DNA of 64,000 nt from Mytilus galloprovincialis (lineage: Eukaryota > Mollusca > Bivalvia > Mytilida > Mytilidae). The stretch spans positions 58,743,560 through 58,807,559 of the forward strand of contig NC_134839.1 in assembly GCF_965363235.1 (NCBI RefSeq), read 5' to 3'. Under the pieces are notes generated by a model. That model ran no database searches and was not told the DNA's origin. It worked only from the letters and a program-made list of their open reading frames with translations. Below are positions 12,427 through 24,800 of the stretch, one piece after another. Numbering within the stretch: the stretch's first letter is position 1; each line of letters opens with the position of its first letter. The position numbers and the translations under genes were made by a program.

Positions 12427-14094
12427 AGTATTTTGCCGGCTTGAATAACATTAATTAGTTTATTAGCATAGGTAACAAAAGGCAATTAATTCAGAAATTT
12501 GAGGGGATTGACATTTCAGTTTGATAAGGGTCACTGGACTTTCCCCTTTATATCATGACTGATCGTTCCAGTATCTTTTTGGGAAGGTCGAATGAAGTTT
12601 AAAATACGAGAAAAAACAAATCAAAACCATTTCATATGACCCGGAAGTAAACACTGATATATTGACCTTTTGTGTGTATTCCGCCATAGCTGTCATCAAA
12701 AAATTAACCTGACGAAAGAAACCGATAAATATCAGTATTTGTAAGTTATAGTCGGAAAAAATATTACACGAAATGAAATCTGTAACACATTGATGTAAAT
12801 TTTTGTCATTTATTATATAATAATTAGATAGATATTTGTTAAACACTTCATTTAAACGGAACAGGTGCCCGCTGGTGCTGTCGGTTGTTTATCAAAACGA
12901 AAATGAAAGAGAACCGAATGTTAAATATATAATTTATTTGTGTATATGCACAATGGTTACATGTCGAAAACACGATTGCCGAGATTATAAACGCCCTTTA
13001 CATGTTTGCTACAACTTCAAAACAGGTTTGGGCTAGTCAACATCATGCAACATGATCGAATGTAAATTACTGGACTTCATATAAAAGAGACCATATATAA
13101 AAGAGTTAAATGATATTTATGTTTAATCAAATTAATTAGAAATAACATACACAACATAACGTATTAAGAACAAATACACTCACAGTTATAAATTACTATA
13201 AGAAATAGGTGTTTAATACCTTTTGAGCAATCAATATTTCTTTATTGAATTACACATAGATTGTAGCGAAGATGTATATAATTATTTAGAAAATCTGATG
13301 ATATAAGGGAGAAAAATGAATAATTCACAAAGTATTCCTCTACTAGTTATACAAATCAAAATTAAATCAAATCAAATCAAATAATTTTATTGGTGTAAAT
13401 TCCTATACAGAAATGATACCAGCCGACATTTACAAAATACAAATACAAAAATAAACAAACAAACAAACAAACAAAAAAACCAAAAAAAACCAACCAAACA
13501 TATTTTCTCAATGATCATGATAAGAGATACATATTTTTATATTTACATTGCGTGGAGGTGTTATTCATACAATATTATTAATCCAAGCTATTACAATCAG
13601 CTTTAATAAGTACTATAAAAGCTCCTAACAACATTATGTTTGCTTTAAATGAATGTTCAAATCATACATATCGCTTATTCCAGCTACACTTACAGTACTA
13701 ATGTCCATATCATTACTTTTCAAAATGAAACTAAACTTGTCTTGTTCACACATATTAACAAAAGATGGAACTATATCACTTAAATTACTAAATTGTACAT
13801 TGCTATTAAGTTCTAACGCTTTACATTGAATGAGAAAATGGAACTCATACATTTATACAATTATACATTTTGAATACTACCATTGAACACAATTACATAT
13901 ATTAAAATACAAAAATTGATGTATTGATCAACAAAATTAAAATTGATCTAACAAACAACTTACAAGTCATTTGTATTTGTACAAGTTTGATATTAAGAAA
14001 AGTTGATTTACTGTCATTATAATGATTGTCAGATGAAAATCCTATCTGAAAAGCTGGAAATGTCATATGCCCATATATTCCATTGTGTGACATA

Positions 14095-15330
14095 ATTAAT
14101 GATGAAAGAGGGTCAAAAGATACCAAAGGGACAGTCAAACTCATAAAAATAAACTGAAAACGCCATGGCTAAAAATGAAAAAGACAAACAGTAGTACACA
14201 TGACACAACATAGAAAACTAAAGAATAAACAACACAAACCCCACCAAAAACTAGGGGTGATCTAAGGTGCTCCGGAAGGGTAAGCAGATCCCGCTCCACA
14301 TGTGGCACCGTGGTGTTGCTTATGTGATAACAAATCCGGTAAATGGTCTAATTTGGTAGGTCACATTCATGAAAGGAAAGGGGATTGTAGTTAAGACGTA
14401 AGGAAAATATCCGATATCATTTGTGAAACGGTTATTCCGTAACGGTCAACCAACATGACCAACTCATGATGGCATCCGTAAAATTTATGAAGGGATGATT
14501 TCAACTGCACCATTTGGAACTCTTGGTTTAATAGCTTCCTTGTGAGTAGCAACCCTCTATCAAGAAAATCATGATAGGAAATGCAAGCACGAGAATATCG
14601 TATCAATTGGGAGATATATACCCCGTATGCAGGTGCTGCTGGAATGTTGCTACTTAGAAAAGGAAAGTTCACAAATAGAAAGCTGAAATAATCTCTTTTT
14701 TCGTAAAGTTTGGTTTTCAATCGACCCTCATTTTCAATTTCTAGATGTAAGTCAAGATATGAGGCTGACTTAACTGTATCTGTATCCTTTATCTCTAGTT
14801 CGATGGGATACATGTAGATGCGCTCCACATAGTCACCAAATTTTGAATTATTTAGTGAAAGAACATCATCTATATAGCGAAAAGTAGAGTTAAAGGATAT
14901 CACTAACTTCTTATCTTTCTTCCTAAGAAGTTCCTGCATGAAGTCAGCCTCATAATAATAAAGAAACAAGTCGGCAAGTAGAGGGGCACAATTTGTTCCC
15001 ATTGGAATGCCGACAGTCTGTTAAAAAATACATCCTCCGAACGTAACAAATATGTTGTCAATTGAGAAATCAAGTATCTTGATAAAAAATTACAGTTTTA
15101 GAGAATTTTATTGAATCAGAGTGATCCTTTACAAAGTAGGATTTATCCCTCCCTAAGACAAGATATTTGTATCTACGTTGGCCATTCTTTTTTATGAAGC
15201 AAAGCAATACTAACTCTTTCAATTTGTCTTTTAGTTTGGAAAGTGGAATACTTGTGTAAAGAGTAGAAAAGTCTGTTAAATAGTTACTGTAGTTTAATGT
15301 ATTGTAATGATTTATTGTTTAATTATTATA
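14095..15330 (-). mobile_element. Reverse-transcriptase retroelement remnant (non-LTR, Penelope-like probable)
   Basis: On the minus strand, 15330-15003 reads TLYTSIPLSKLKDKLKELV and related RT fingers/palm text. The 203-residue frame 15002-14391 begins GTNCAPLLADLFLYYYEADF and carries the catalytic FRYIDDVLSL motif, then YLDLHLEI and a C-terminal YGVYISQLIRYSRAC segment. About 300 bp of 3' sequence follow (14390-14095), including 'gtgctccggaagggtaagca', which also follows the fragment at 27000-27420. The frame is interrupted upstream of 15003, so the copy is dead. No endonuclease domain is seen. RT identity is firm; the clade is inferred. Confidence 0.75.
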
Positions 15331-17603
15331 CGACCGCAAAATTTGAAAAATTTTTCGTCGTATATTGCTATCACGTTGGCGTCGGCGTCGTCGTCGTCGT
15401 CGTCCGGCGTCCGAATACTTTTAGTTTTCGCACTCTAACTTTAGTAAAAGTGAATGGAAATCTATGAAATTTTAACACAAGGTTTATGACCACAAAAGGA
15501 AGGTTGGTATTGATTTTGGGAGTTTTGGTCCGAACATTTTAGGAATTAAGGGCCAAAAAGGGCCCAAATAAGCATTTTCTTGGTTTTCGCACTATAACTT
15601 TAGTTTAAGTTAATAGAAATCTATGAAATTTTGACACAAGGTTTATGACCACAAAAGAACGGTTGGGATTGATTTTGGGAGTTTAGGTTTCAACAGTTTA
15701 GGAATTAGGGGCCAAAAAAGGGCCCAAATAAGCATTATTCTTGGTTTTCGCACAATAACTTTAGTTTAAGTAAATAGAAATCAATGAAATTTAAACACAA
15801 TGCTAATGACTACAAAAGGAAGGTTGGTATTGATTTTGGGAGTTTAGGTCCCAACAGTTTAGGAATTAGGGGCCAAAAAGGGACCCAAATAAGCATTTTT
15901 CTTGGTTTTCGCACCATAACGTTAGTATAAGTAAATAGAAATCTATGAAATTTAAACAAAAGGTTTATGACCATAAAAGGAAGGTTGGTATTGATTTTGG
16001 GAGTTTTGGTCCCAACAGAATAAGGGGCCCAAAGGGTCCAAAATTAAACTTTGTTTGATTTCATCAAAATTGAATAATTGGGGTTCTTTGATATGCCGAA
16101 TCTAACTGTCATGACTGTGTATGTAGATTCTTAACTTTTGGTCCCGTTTTCAAATTGGTCTACATTAAGGTCCAAAGGGTCCAAAATTAAACTTAGTTTG
16201 ATTTTGACAAAAAATGAATCAGTTAGGTTCTTTGATATGCTGAATCTAAAAATGTACTTAGATTCTTGATTATTGGCCCAGTTTTCAAGTTGGTCCAAAT
16301 GGGTTTGATTTCATCAAAAATTGAATAAATGGGGTTCTTTGATATACCAAATCTAACTGTGTATGTAGATTCTTCATTTTTGGTCCTGTTTTCAAATTGG
16401 TCTACACTAAAGTCCAAAGGGTCCAAAATTAAACTTAGTCTGATTTCAACAAAAATTGAAATCTTGGGGTTCTTTGATATGCTGAATCCAAAAATGTACT
16501 TAGATTTTTTATTATGGGCCCAGTTTTCAAGTTGGTCCAAATCAGGATCTAAAATTATTATATTAAGTATTGTGCAATAGCAAGTTTTTTCAATTGCACA
16601 GTATTGCGCAATGGCAAGAAATATCTAATTGCACAATATTGTGAAATTGCCAATTTTTTTTTAATTAGAGTTATCTTTCTTTGTCCAGAATAGTAAGCAA
16701 GAAATATCTAATTGCAAAATATTGTGCAATAGCAAGATTTTTTTTTAATTGGAGTTATCTTTCTTTGTCCAGAATCAACTTAAATCTTTGTTATATACAA
16801 TATACAATGTATATTCACTTTTTACTACCAACTGATAAATTATAATAAATAACATTCAGTGATAACAAGCAGTTTTTTTTACATCTTAATATTTTATGAT
16901 GTATTTAAATGAGTAGTTATTGTTGCAAACTCCATTAGAAATTTTAATTGAGATTAGTTTTGGAATAAGGGAAAGGGGGATGTGATTAAAAAAATTGGGT
17001 TCAATTTTTCTCATTTGAAATTTCATAAATAAAAAAGAAAATTTCTTCAAACATTTTTATGCCCCACCTACGATAGTAGAGGGGCATTATGTTTTCTGGT
17101 CTGTGCGTCCGTCCGTCCGTCCGTCTGTCCGTTCGTTCGTCCGTCCGTTCGTCTGTCCGTCTGTCCCGCTTCAGGTTAAAGTTTTTGGTCAAGGTAGTTT
17201 TTGATGAAGTTTAAGTCCAATCGACTTCAAACTTAGTACACATGTCCCCTATGATATGATCTTTCTAATTTTAATGCCAAATTAGAGTTTTTACCCAAAT
17301 TTCACGGTCCACTGAACATGGAAAATGATAGTGCGAGTGGGGCATTCGTGTACTGAGGACACATTCTTGTTTTGAGAGGATTAATATTCAACAGCATAGT
17401 GAATTGCTCTAAGAGAAAACAAAAATTTTAAGTTCATTAGAACACATTCATTCTGTGTCAGAAACCTATGCTGTGTCAACTATTTAATCACAATCCAAAT
17501 TTAGAGCTGAATCCAGCTTGCATGTTGTGTCCATACTTGCCCCAACCGTTCAGGGTTCAACTTCTGCGGTCGTATAAAGCTACGCCCTGCGGAGCATCTG
17601 GTT
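15327..17603 (+). mobile_element. Family A (pearl/HINE-like) element, copy 1
   Basis: About 2.28 kb. The 5' end is a palindromic stretch (TATACGACCGCA...TTTTTCGTCGTATA, 15327-15364) followed by GGCGTCGTCGTC microsatellite. Four diverged ~160-bp units come next (15415-16020), each with 'gttttcgcac.ataactttagt', 'tctatgaaattt' and 'aggaattaggggcc'. Then come ~190-bp 'ggtccaaaattaaactt' units (16020-16560) and palindromic TTGCACAATATTGTGCAA-type repeats (16570-16740). The 3' side carries TGCGGTCGTATA (17565-17576), the inverse of the 5' end, and a GC-rich hairpin before CATCTGGTT. Family D is inserted at 17059-17374. The ~160-bp cores match what is known of bivalve pearl elements. Confidence 0.85.
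17059..17374 (+). mobile_element. Family D element nested in family A copy 1
   Basis: Begins with palindrome TGCCCCACCTACGATAGTAG-AGGGGCA (17059-17087), then a (TCCG)n stretch, then 'caggttaaagtttttggtcaaggtag' unit text. Near the end GTGGGGCAT inverts the 5' motif, followed by hairpin GTGTACTGAGGACAC (17348-17362) and 'attcttgttt'. It sits inside a T-run; the matching site in family A copy 2 (48650-48670, reversed) is empty. Confidence 0.85.
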
Positions 17604-18865
17604 TAATCTATATTGTTGAACTGGAAACATTGCTCTCACATACCACGCATACACTGTACTTTTGAGTGCTGAACAATTAGCATTGGAATTTGCTTTGTGT
17701 TATTTTCTTTGTTACATGAATAAAGTGATTTGCATTCAATCAAAGGTATTCAACACATCTTACTCCCCCTCTCTCTCCGAAACAGTAGTAACATAAAAAT
17801 TGATATTGATGATGATGATGATGATGACTTAACTGTACCGCAAATACACTTTTTCTACATAACAATGAATCTCTCAGACCTTTCAATAAACTTGATACAT
17901 GTTTAAATATATTGACATTTTGTTCACACGAGAGTTTCAGATTACCAGATGTTAGTAACTTAACATTCAGTATAAAGTCATCAGGAAGCCATCTTAAGAT
18001 TGTTCATTGACTTTCTCTCTGGTGTGGTTATAAAGAAGGGTCGAAAAGGAAATGGTGTACATTCTCAATGTTGCATCCACAAAAACAAGATGGGTCAGCA
18101 ATTATATTGACTAAACAAGTCATAGTTCAAGAAAGATGAGGAGCATCTCGATTGTGTTAGAATCATATTTAGTTTCCTCCGTCCATATAGATAGTGCTTA
18201 GGTACATCTTTATTTGTGGTATTTAACCTTTTTAATTGGGTTTAAAACTTTGATATAGAGTCTGATTTTCAAAGGGACAAACTGGTATTTCCCCTATTTC
18301 CATTCTCAATTTTATGATTCCATAGTCTAATAGTTGATGGTATAAGAGATTCTTTAGTAAAAGATAATCTACGAAAAGGAACAATGATATCATTGCCATT
18401 TCTCAAGGGATATACAGTTGTGCTCTGTTCATGAAATGGTACAAATGAAAGTTTTTTTTCTGACTGTCTAACAGAGTGTATGCCGTCCTAGTCCGATTAT
18501 TGAACTTGAAACCTCCACTTTATATGTTTAAAAAGCAACAAACTTACCACTTCTTTGGATACATTATTTCATTCATTTTGATATGGGTACCTGGCCTTTG
18601 GCCTTTTAAACCAACTAATTTTTGCAAGCGATTTATTTTTTGTGACTTTGACGAGTAGAAAAATAACACAGATATAAATTGTCACAAAAATTTCAAACTT
18701 ACATCTTTCTCACTTCATCAAAGATTCATGTGAATTTGAAAATCACTAAATTAAATTGCTGCTAAGTGGGCTTTAAAGGGCTAAATGCAAAAAAATGAAA
18801 TGTCTGTAAAAAAATAAGTATGTTTACAGTATGGAACTGATACATAAATGATTATTTTCTTACAG
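17604..18865. other. Region upstream of the ATF2-like coding start
   Basis: Apart from the LINE remnant at 17820-18480 I see no gene or clear promoter. The acceptor at 18864-18865 shows that at least one 5' non-coding exon of the ATF2-like gene lies upstream, position unknown. Confidence 0.5.
17820..18480 (-). mobile_element. LINE ORF2 3' remnant
   Basis: In several frames on the minus strand the sequence reads LYGRRKLNMILTQSRCSSSF, ADPSCFCGCNIENVHHFLFD and LPDDFILNVKLLTSGNLKLS. This is the C-terminal region of jockey/CR1-type LINE ORF2 proteins, with its Cys/His cluster. The frame is broken repeatedly, so it is a decayed 5'-truncated copy. The 3' end on this strand runs into a (CAT)n tract at 17805-17826. 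Confidence 0.7.
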
Positions 18866-18886
18866 GTTTTTCCCATAGAGGGAGAA

Positions 18887-21800
18887 ATGGATGATGACAA
18901 ACCATTCGTTTGTATTGAACATGGATGTGGTCAGGTATAGTAATTTGTTTTATATCTACAATGTAGTTTATTTAAACTTCAACTGTTGTATGAGTTTTGT
19001 CAAGCCTTTGACTTAAGTCAAAAAATCATAACTAATCCATACTACATTCCATTGGCGTCGTTGTTTGCTTCAGCGTCCACAAATATTGTGTGTTAATGTG
19101 GTTAAAGTTTTTGAAATTTTTCTTGAACTATACTGGATTTCTACCAAACTTGTACATTTTTTCCGTATTTTACTTTTAAATGGACTTAGATTTTCTGCAA
19201 GAAAACAACACATACACTCTGTGTTTAAATTTAAAAAAATTTTAATGACTTTCTTATTTTATTTTTAATTTGTACCATCTTGGACAAAAGCTTGTTTATG
19301 ACCAAAAGTTCGTATCTAAAAGGATTTTTTTTTTTAATATTTTGTACCTGTATATCTGTATTTTACTTATAAATGGACAGATAAGCTTCTTACAATCAAA
19401 AGAAAGTATCAAGAGGAATATTTTTATTGATATTTTCCCTCATTTTTGTTGAGCCTGCGATTAACAGCAAAAGTAGGTGAGACACTGGGTTCCGCCGAAC
19501 CTTTACGAATTTTTGTACACAATAATTCAAAAATTAAATCTATCAAACAATAACCTTAAGATGGATATTTTGTCTTGCATATTTTAATGTTGATGAATTA
19601 GTATTTAGCATTATAGTCCTTGTCTCATATTAAATTTTGAAAAAAAAGTATGTCAGAGTAAAATGGCTGTCTTGGGTTAAACATGTCAATTTTTACATAT
19701 ATTGGTGAAATCATTGTGGCATCACAAAGACAATTGCCATTTTCTGCACTTTAAAAGTGTTCAGATTATATCATCTTTTTTATATGATTATTTAACATTG
19801 AGCAATTAAAATTTTATTTGGAACAGTTATGTATATCTTATTGTATCAGCAGCCTTTTGTAAAATTGTTTCAGTTGGATACATTTTATCTACCAAACATA
19901 CATGTATATATATAATACTGTGGATTCATTAATATTCGTTGGATATCAATTTTCGTGGGATTTGTGGGTACAGGTGAACCATGATTTTAAATGTTCAACG
20001 AATAACATATTTTCAATAGGCTATGTATACAGAGATTGGCAAAACCACGAAATCAAATATCCACGAAAATGCAAGTTTCCAGCAATCACCGAAAATTGAT
20101 ACCCACGAAAATAAATGAATCCACAATATAGTTCAATTCGTGATTGTGCGTAATCATAGATGGATGCATTTCTATATTTTGAATCTTATTTGCAGAGGTT
20201 CACTAATGAAGACCATCTTTCAGTTCATATGAGAAAACATGAAATGTCACTGGCATTGAATCCTGGAATCAGTTTATCTTCTACTGGTATATCTCCCTCC
20301 AGAATGGGAGGGTTAATATTAGGTAAGTTTGGTATGTTCTGACATTGAATCCGGGTATCAGTTTATCATCTACTGGTATATCTCCCTCCAGAATGGGAGG
20401 GTTAATATTAGTTTAAGTTTGGTATGTTCTGGCATTGAATACTGGAATCAGTTTATCATTTACTGGTATATCTCCCTCCAGAATGGGAGGGTTAATATTA
20501 GTTTAAGTTTGGTATGTTCTGGCATTGAATACTGGAATCAGTTTATCATTTACTGGTATATCTCCCTCCAGAATGGGAGGGTTAATATTAGGTAAGTTTG
20601 ATATGTGCTGGCATTGAATCCTTGAATCAGTTTATCATCTACTGGTATATCTCCCTCCAGAATGGGAGGGTTAATTTTAGGTAAGTTTGGTATGTGCTGG
20701 CTTTCAAACCAAATATGAGGGGCCTTGGTGGCTTAGTGGTCTAAGTAGTTACGACTGTAATCACTAGCCAGTCAACACTGAGGCTGTGTGTGCAAACCCT
20801 GCTTGTGAGGGTGCACTCAACTCGAATCTTAATTGATTAGGATTGTCAGTTTTCCTATCGAAGGTCAGTGGTTTTCTCTGGGCACTCTGGCATCCGCCAC
20901 CAATAAAAACTGACACCAAAAAATCAAACCAAACCAAACCAAATATGCTTCATTAAATTTTCATTCTAAATTGATGAAGGAAAGGAAATGAGTAGTATAT
21001 CAATGAGACAGCAGCCGTATCTGTTATTTCGTCAATTGTTTAAACCACATTGAGTTTAAATTAAATGCCAATTACACATTATTTCTTACATATTTTATAT
21101 AATATATAAAAAAGAAGATGTGGTATGATTGCCAATTAGACACTTCTCCACATAAGACCAAATGACAGAAATTATCAACTATAGGTAACCAAATCTTTTT
21201 TTGGTGAATGGAAGAAAATCATATAAATGTGTATTTTTTTTTGTAAATTTTCCTTTCTTTTTTAAATTGTAGATCAAACACCGACTCCTACAAAGTTTCT
21301 GAAAAATTGTGAAGAGATTGGACTGTTCCAGGAATTAAACAAAAATCCATTTGAGGAAGCATTCAAAAAGGCACTCGATTGTGATGGGGACCAAGGTGTT
21401 CCTGTGAGTATTGTAACTTTTACATTTTTGTTTACTTTACAATTTGCTTTTGTACTATTGTTTGTGTAAGTTTTAATTCATTCATACAGAAATTTGAAAT
21501 TAAGAAATATGATTGCTTGAATAGACCACTTTCGAGTTCATCCGTCACCGGCAAAAACTCGTCAATTATGCGCGCCTTTATGACGTCATTTACCAGATAG
21601 AGGGGATCGCCTGTATCCCTGCACTATTTACGTTCATCAAGCGTCTTAGTGATCGTCGTTGTGCAGGTTAAACTAGAAATAATGGTTGTTCTGTAGGTAC
21701 TTAATGACAATTCCCTAATGACATCAGTGCTGATTGTCAATTTTGAGAATTTAATTTGCTGAATAATTCGTACAATATAGAATTATAGTTTTCCAACCAC

Positions 21801-24800
21801 TCGCTCAACATTGAAACGGAAGTGACGACGCCCCTAAACGCACAAATGACGTTCACTAAAACCAGAGTTTTTGACGGAAATGCATCAAACTCGAAAGTTG
21901 TCTATTGAAGAATGCTCAGTACTTACTGATCAAGCAGGATAAGGAATAAACAACAGCAGAAGGTCACCAACAGGTCTTCAATGTAGAGAGAAATTCCCGC
22001 ACCCGGAGGCGTCCCTCAGCTGGCTCCTAAACAAATATATACTAGTTCAGTGATAATGAAGGCCATACTAATTTCCAAATTGTACACAAGAAACTAAAAT
22101 TAAAATAATACAAGACTAACAAAGGCCAGAGGCTCCTGACTTGGGACAGGCGCAAAAATGTGGCAGGGTTAAACATGTTTATGAGATCTGAACCCTCCCC
22201 CTATATCTCTAGCCAATGTAGAAAAGTAAAACATGCATTGAATTTTGGAAAAAAGTATCATTTAGTTGACCTTTAAAAGTATTGAGAGCCAAATAACAGT
22301 GGTCTGGGTAAGCTTTTTATATGACGGTCACTGCATGGTATGGGTTAATTCAGTATGATAAAATATTTAGAAATGTATTTTAAACATGAATTTTATTAAG
22401 AAGCAAATATTTAAAGAGGACTGCTGGAATATCTGGATTGATAGGAATAAGTCAGCTTTATGAAATTGTTTTTATTTTATAAATCAAATGAAATTATTGA
22501 ATTTTGTAGGGGATACCTTTACCAGGACCTTCTGGAAATGATACTGAATTGAACACCCCTGTACCACATATTCCAAGGTCATTGTCAGAGGTCAGCCCTT
22601 TAACAAAGATCAGACGTAGCACAACCGAGAAGCTTTTACTAAAACCTGAACCTAAAACACCAGACGAAGATCAAGAAATAATTGTGACAGACAAAGACGT
22701 CTGCTTTGTAACACCATTTTCAAGGTCACAGGTTGTCATGTCAACCACAACATTGATCACTGCTGCACATTCCACTACTCAGTCTCCGTAAGTTTTCTTA
22801 GAAGTTTAGACTATTTTCATATAACCGACTTTTGACTCTGGAGAGTTTATATTTATTCGACAGGCAATCTTCTCTCTGGGTGGACAGCCTTTTAATCTGT
22901 ACATTTTTTTGAGAAATAACTGTTTTATATTTTCATTATGCCACAAAATAATCGGAAAACAATATTATAGTAAATTTAATTGAACTGATCTATGTGATTT
23001 ATTACACAGTATAAAAGTATAAATTCAAGTATCATGTTTGTTAGAAATTTTAAAAAAAGTGTTTTGAAAAATTCAATGAATTAAGATTTAAAAAAAAAAA
23101 AGAAAAAAAGTGAAGTCGACAATTAAACACAATATAGAAAAAACTTGAAATTTTATACAAATAAATATTCTTATAGATAAAATTGATTATTGCTTCATCT
23201 ACATTACTTGTATTTTCAGACCCAAAACCACAGTTGCCCAACTACCAATATCGGTGATGCCAGTTGTACAACAGTCCCAATGTACCATGCAGATCTTTTT
23301 ACAGCTTCCAAATGGTACAACAGTCCCAGTTCAGATACCAGCATCCATTCCAAGCGTACCTGTGATCCAGGCTGCACAGCAGCAGGCAAAATCAAATGTG
23401 ATTAGTCAGACGAGTCTTCTGCAATCTGCTCCACAACAGTCTACAGCATCTCCACAAAAATCTCAAACATCACTCACCAAACAGGCAAGAATATTTTTAG
23501 CTTATCAGTCAAATGAGATTTACAGTTTAATTTGTGGAACTTATAAGTCTTGCAAAACAAAAGGGATAATGGCAATTTTTTGAATTAAATAAAAAGTGAT
23601 ATACCTTGCATTGAATTTGAAACAGCAATTTTATAATCCTATCTCTAATTTGTTATTGTCAAATGTCACAGAGTGCTACTCTAATTGTATAAAACTTTAT
23701 ATTTTAGAAGGTAAATGTCTGTGATACTTCATATTTGGTATACAGCCTTATGCTTAAGTATTGATTTTTGGGATATGATTGCTTTCAAGCAATCTGTAGA
23801 CTTATACCATTGGCTCAGGACAATGCCCTCACGTCAACCGTTTTATTCTAAACATTAAGGACCATCTCAGATTTTTATGATTGTCTTTGTTTAAAAGGTA
23901 AAAATAAACAAAGGGATTGAACTTATACAACTGTCCTATAATGTTCTTTTCATAATCTTCATGTTTGATATTTCCCTTGATTTACATGCGTGTTTTTAAC
24001 AACACGGAAAATCAGAATTAAGCAATATTTATATTTAGTGTTTTTATAAATTTAGAAACACGTGAGAGGGAATTCCCCAGTTGTGATTAAAATACAGGAG
24101 TTCTCTGAATTCCGTTAAATCTATTTCTGTCATATATATACGTTAATATACGTTCTTACTACAGGGTTTGTTTAGGTAATTATGAGCATGCATATAGTTT
24201 TCTTGACTTCAAGGGGTATTAGATTAAATGGTTGCTCTGAATTCCCCACTCAATTGATTAATCTATAACTCAAGGGATCCTTTCTATGTATGTCTGCTAT
24301 TGAGGGTTATTGTTGTTGTATAATTTTAAATCATATGCATCATTTAAATTAAAATAAATGTAGTCCACATCGTAAAGGTTTAACTTAAACACCCCTTCAG
24401 GCGAAATGGAGTCTTCCATATTATCGTTTCGAGTTGTCTCCCTTCCGGAAGTCACTTCCATGAATCCTGAATCAAAACAACATGTTGAGAGAAATTAACT
24501 CGTTCTGTCGATAAACGTCGTATTATATTAAAAACAATCGCAATTTAAACAGAGGAATGTGTACGGAAAGGAGTCTTGATCACTGAGGAAATTAAATATT
24601 TAAAGAGTTAGGAATGGGGTTCCTCCTAGAATTTACGTAGGAAAATAGGAGATAAGATACGAAGTGAAATACTTCTCTCACTCTGAGTCTCAGTGACTGC
24701 TGTGGAAAGTAAACTTGGAATTGATAGTACAAAAATAAAACACAATAGGCCTAAGTATATTGTTCATACACTTTAACCGGGATTGGCTATTTTGTAACTA

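Larger units (their letters stand above)
9376..13900. other. Intergenic region with repeat fragments
   Basis: No supported gene. It holds 'cattggcaatcataccacatct' fragments of a common bivalve repeat (9425-9450, 10790-10890 and, reversed, 10950-10980), an (AT)n run near 11740, the inverted-repeat element at 12166-12426, an (ATCAA)n tract near 13365-13385 and an (AAAC)n tract near 13455-13475. Short open frames here look random. Confidence 0.6.

Noticed and set aside
20329-20595. 88-codon repetitive frame over the exon 2 array
   Set aside because: It is out of frame with the true exon and arises because 90 is divisible by three; no independent support.
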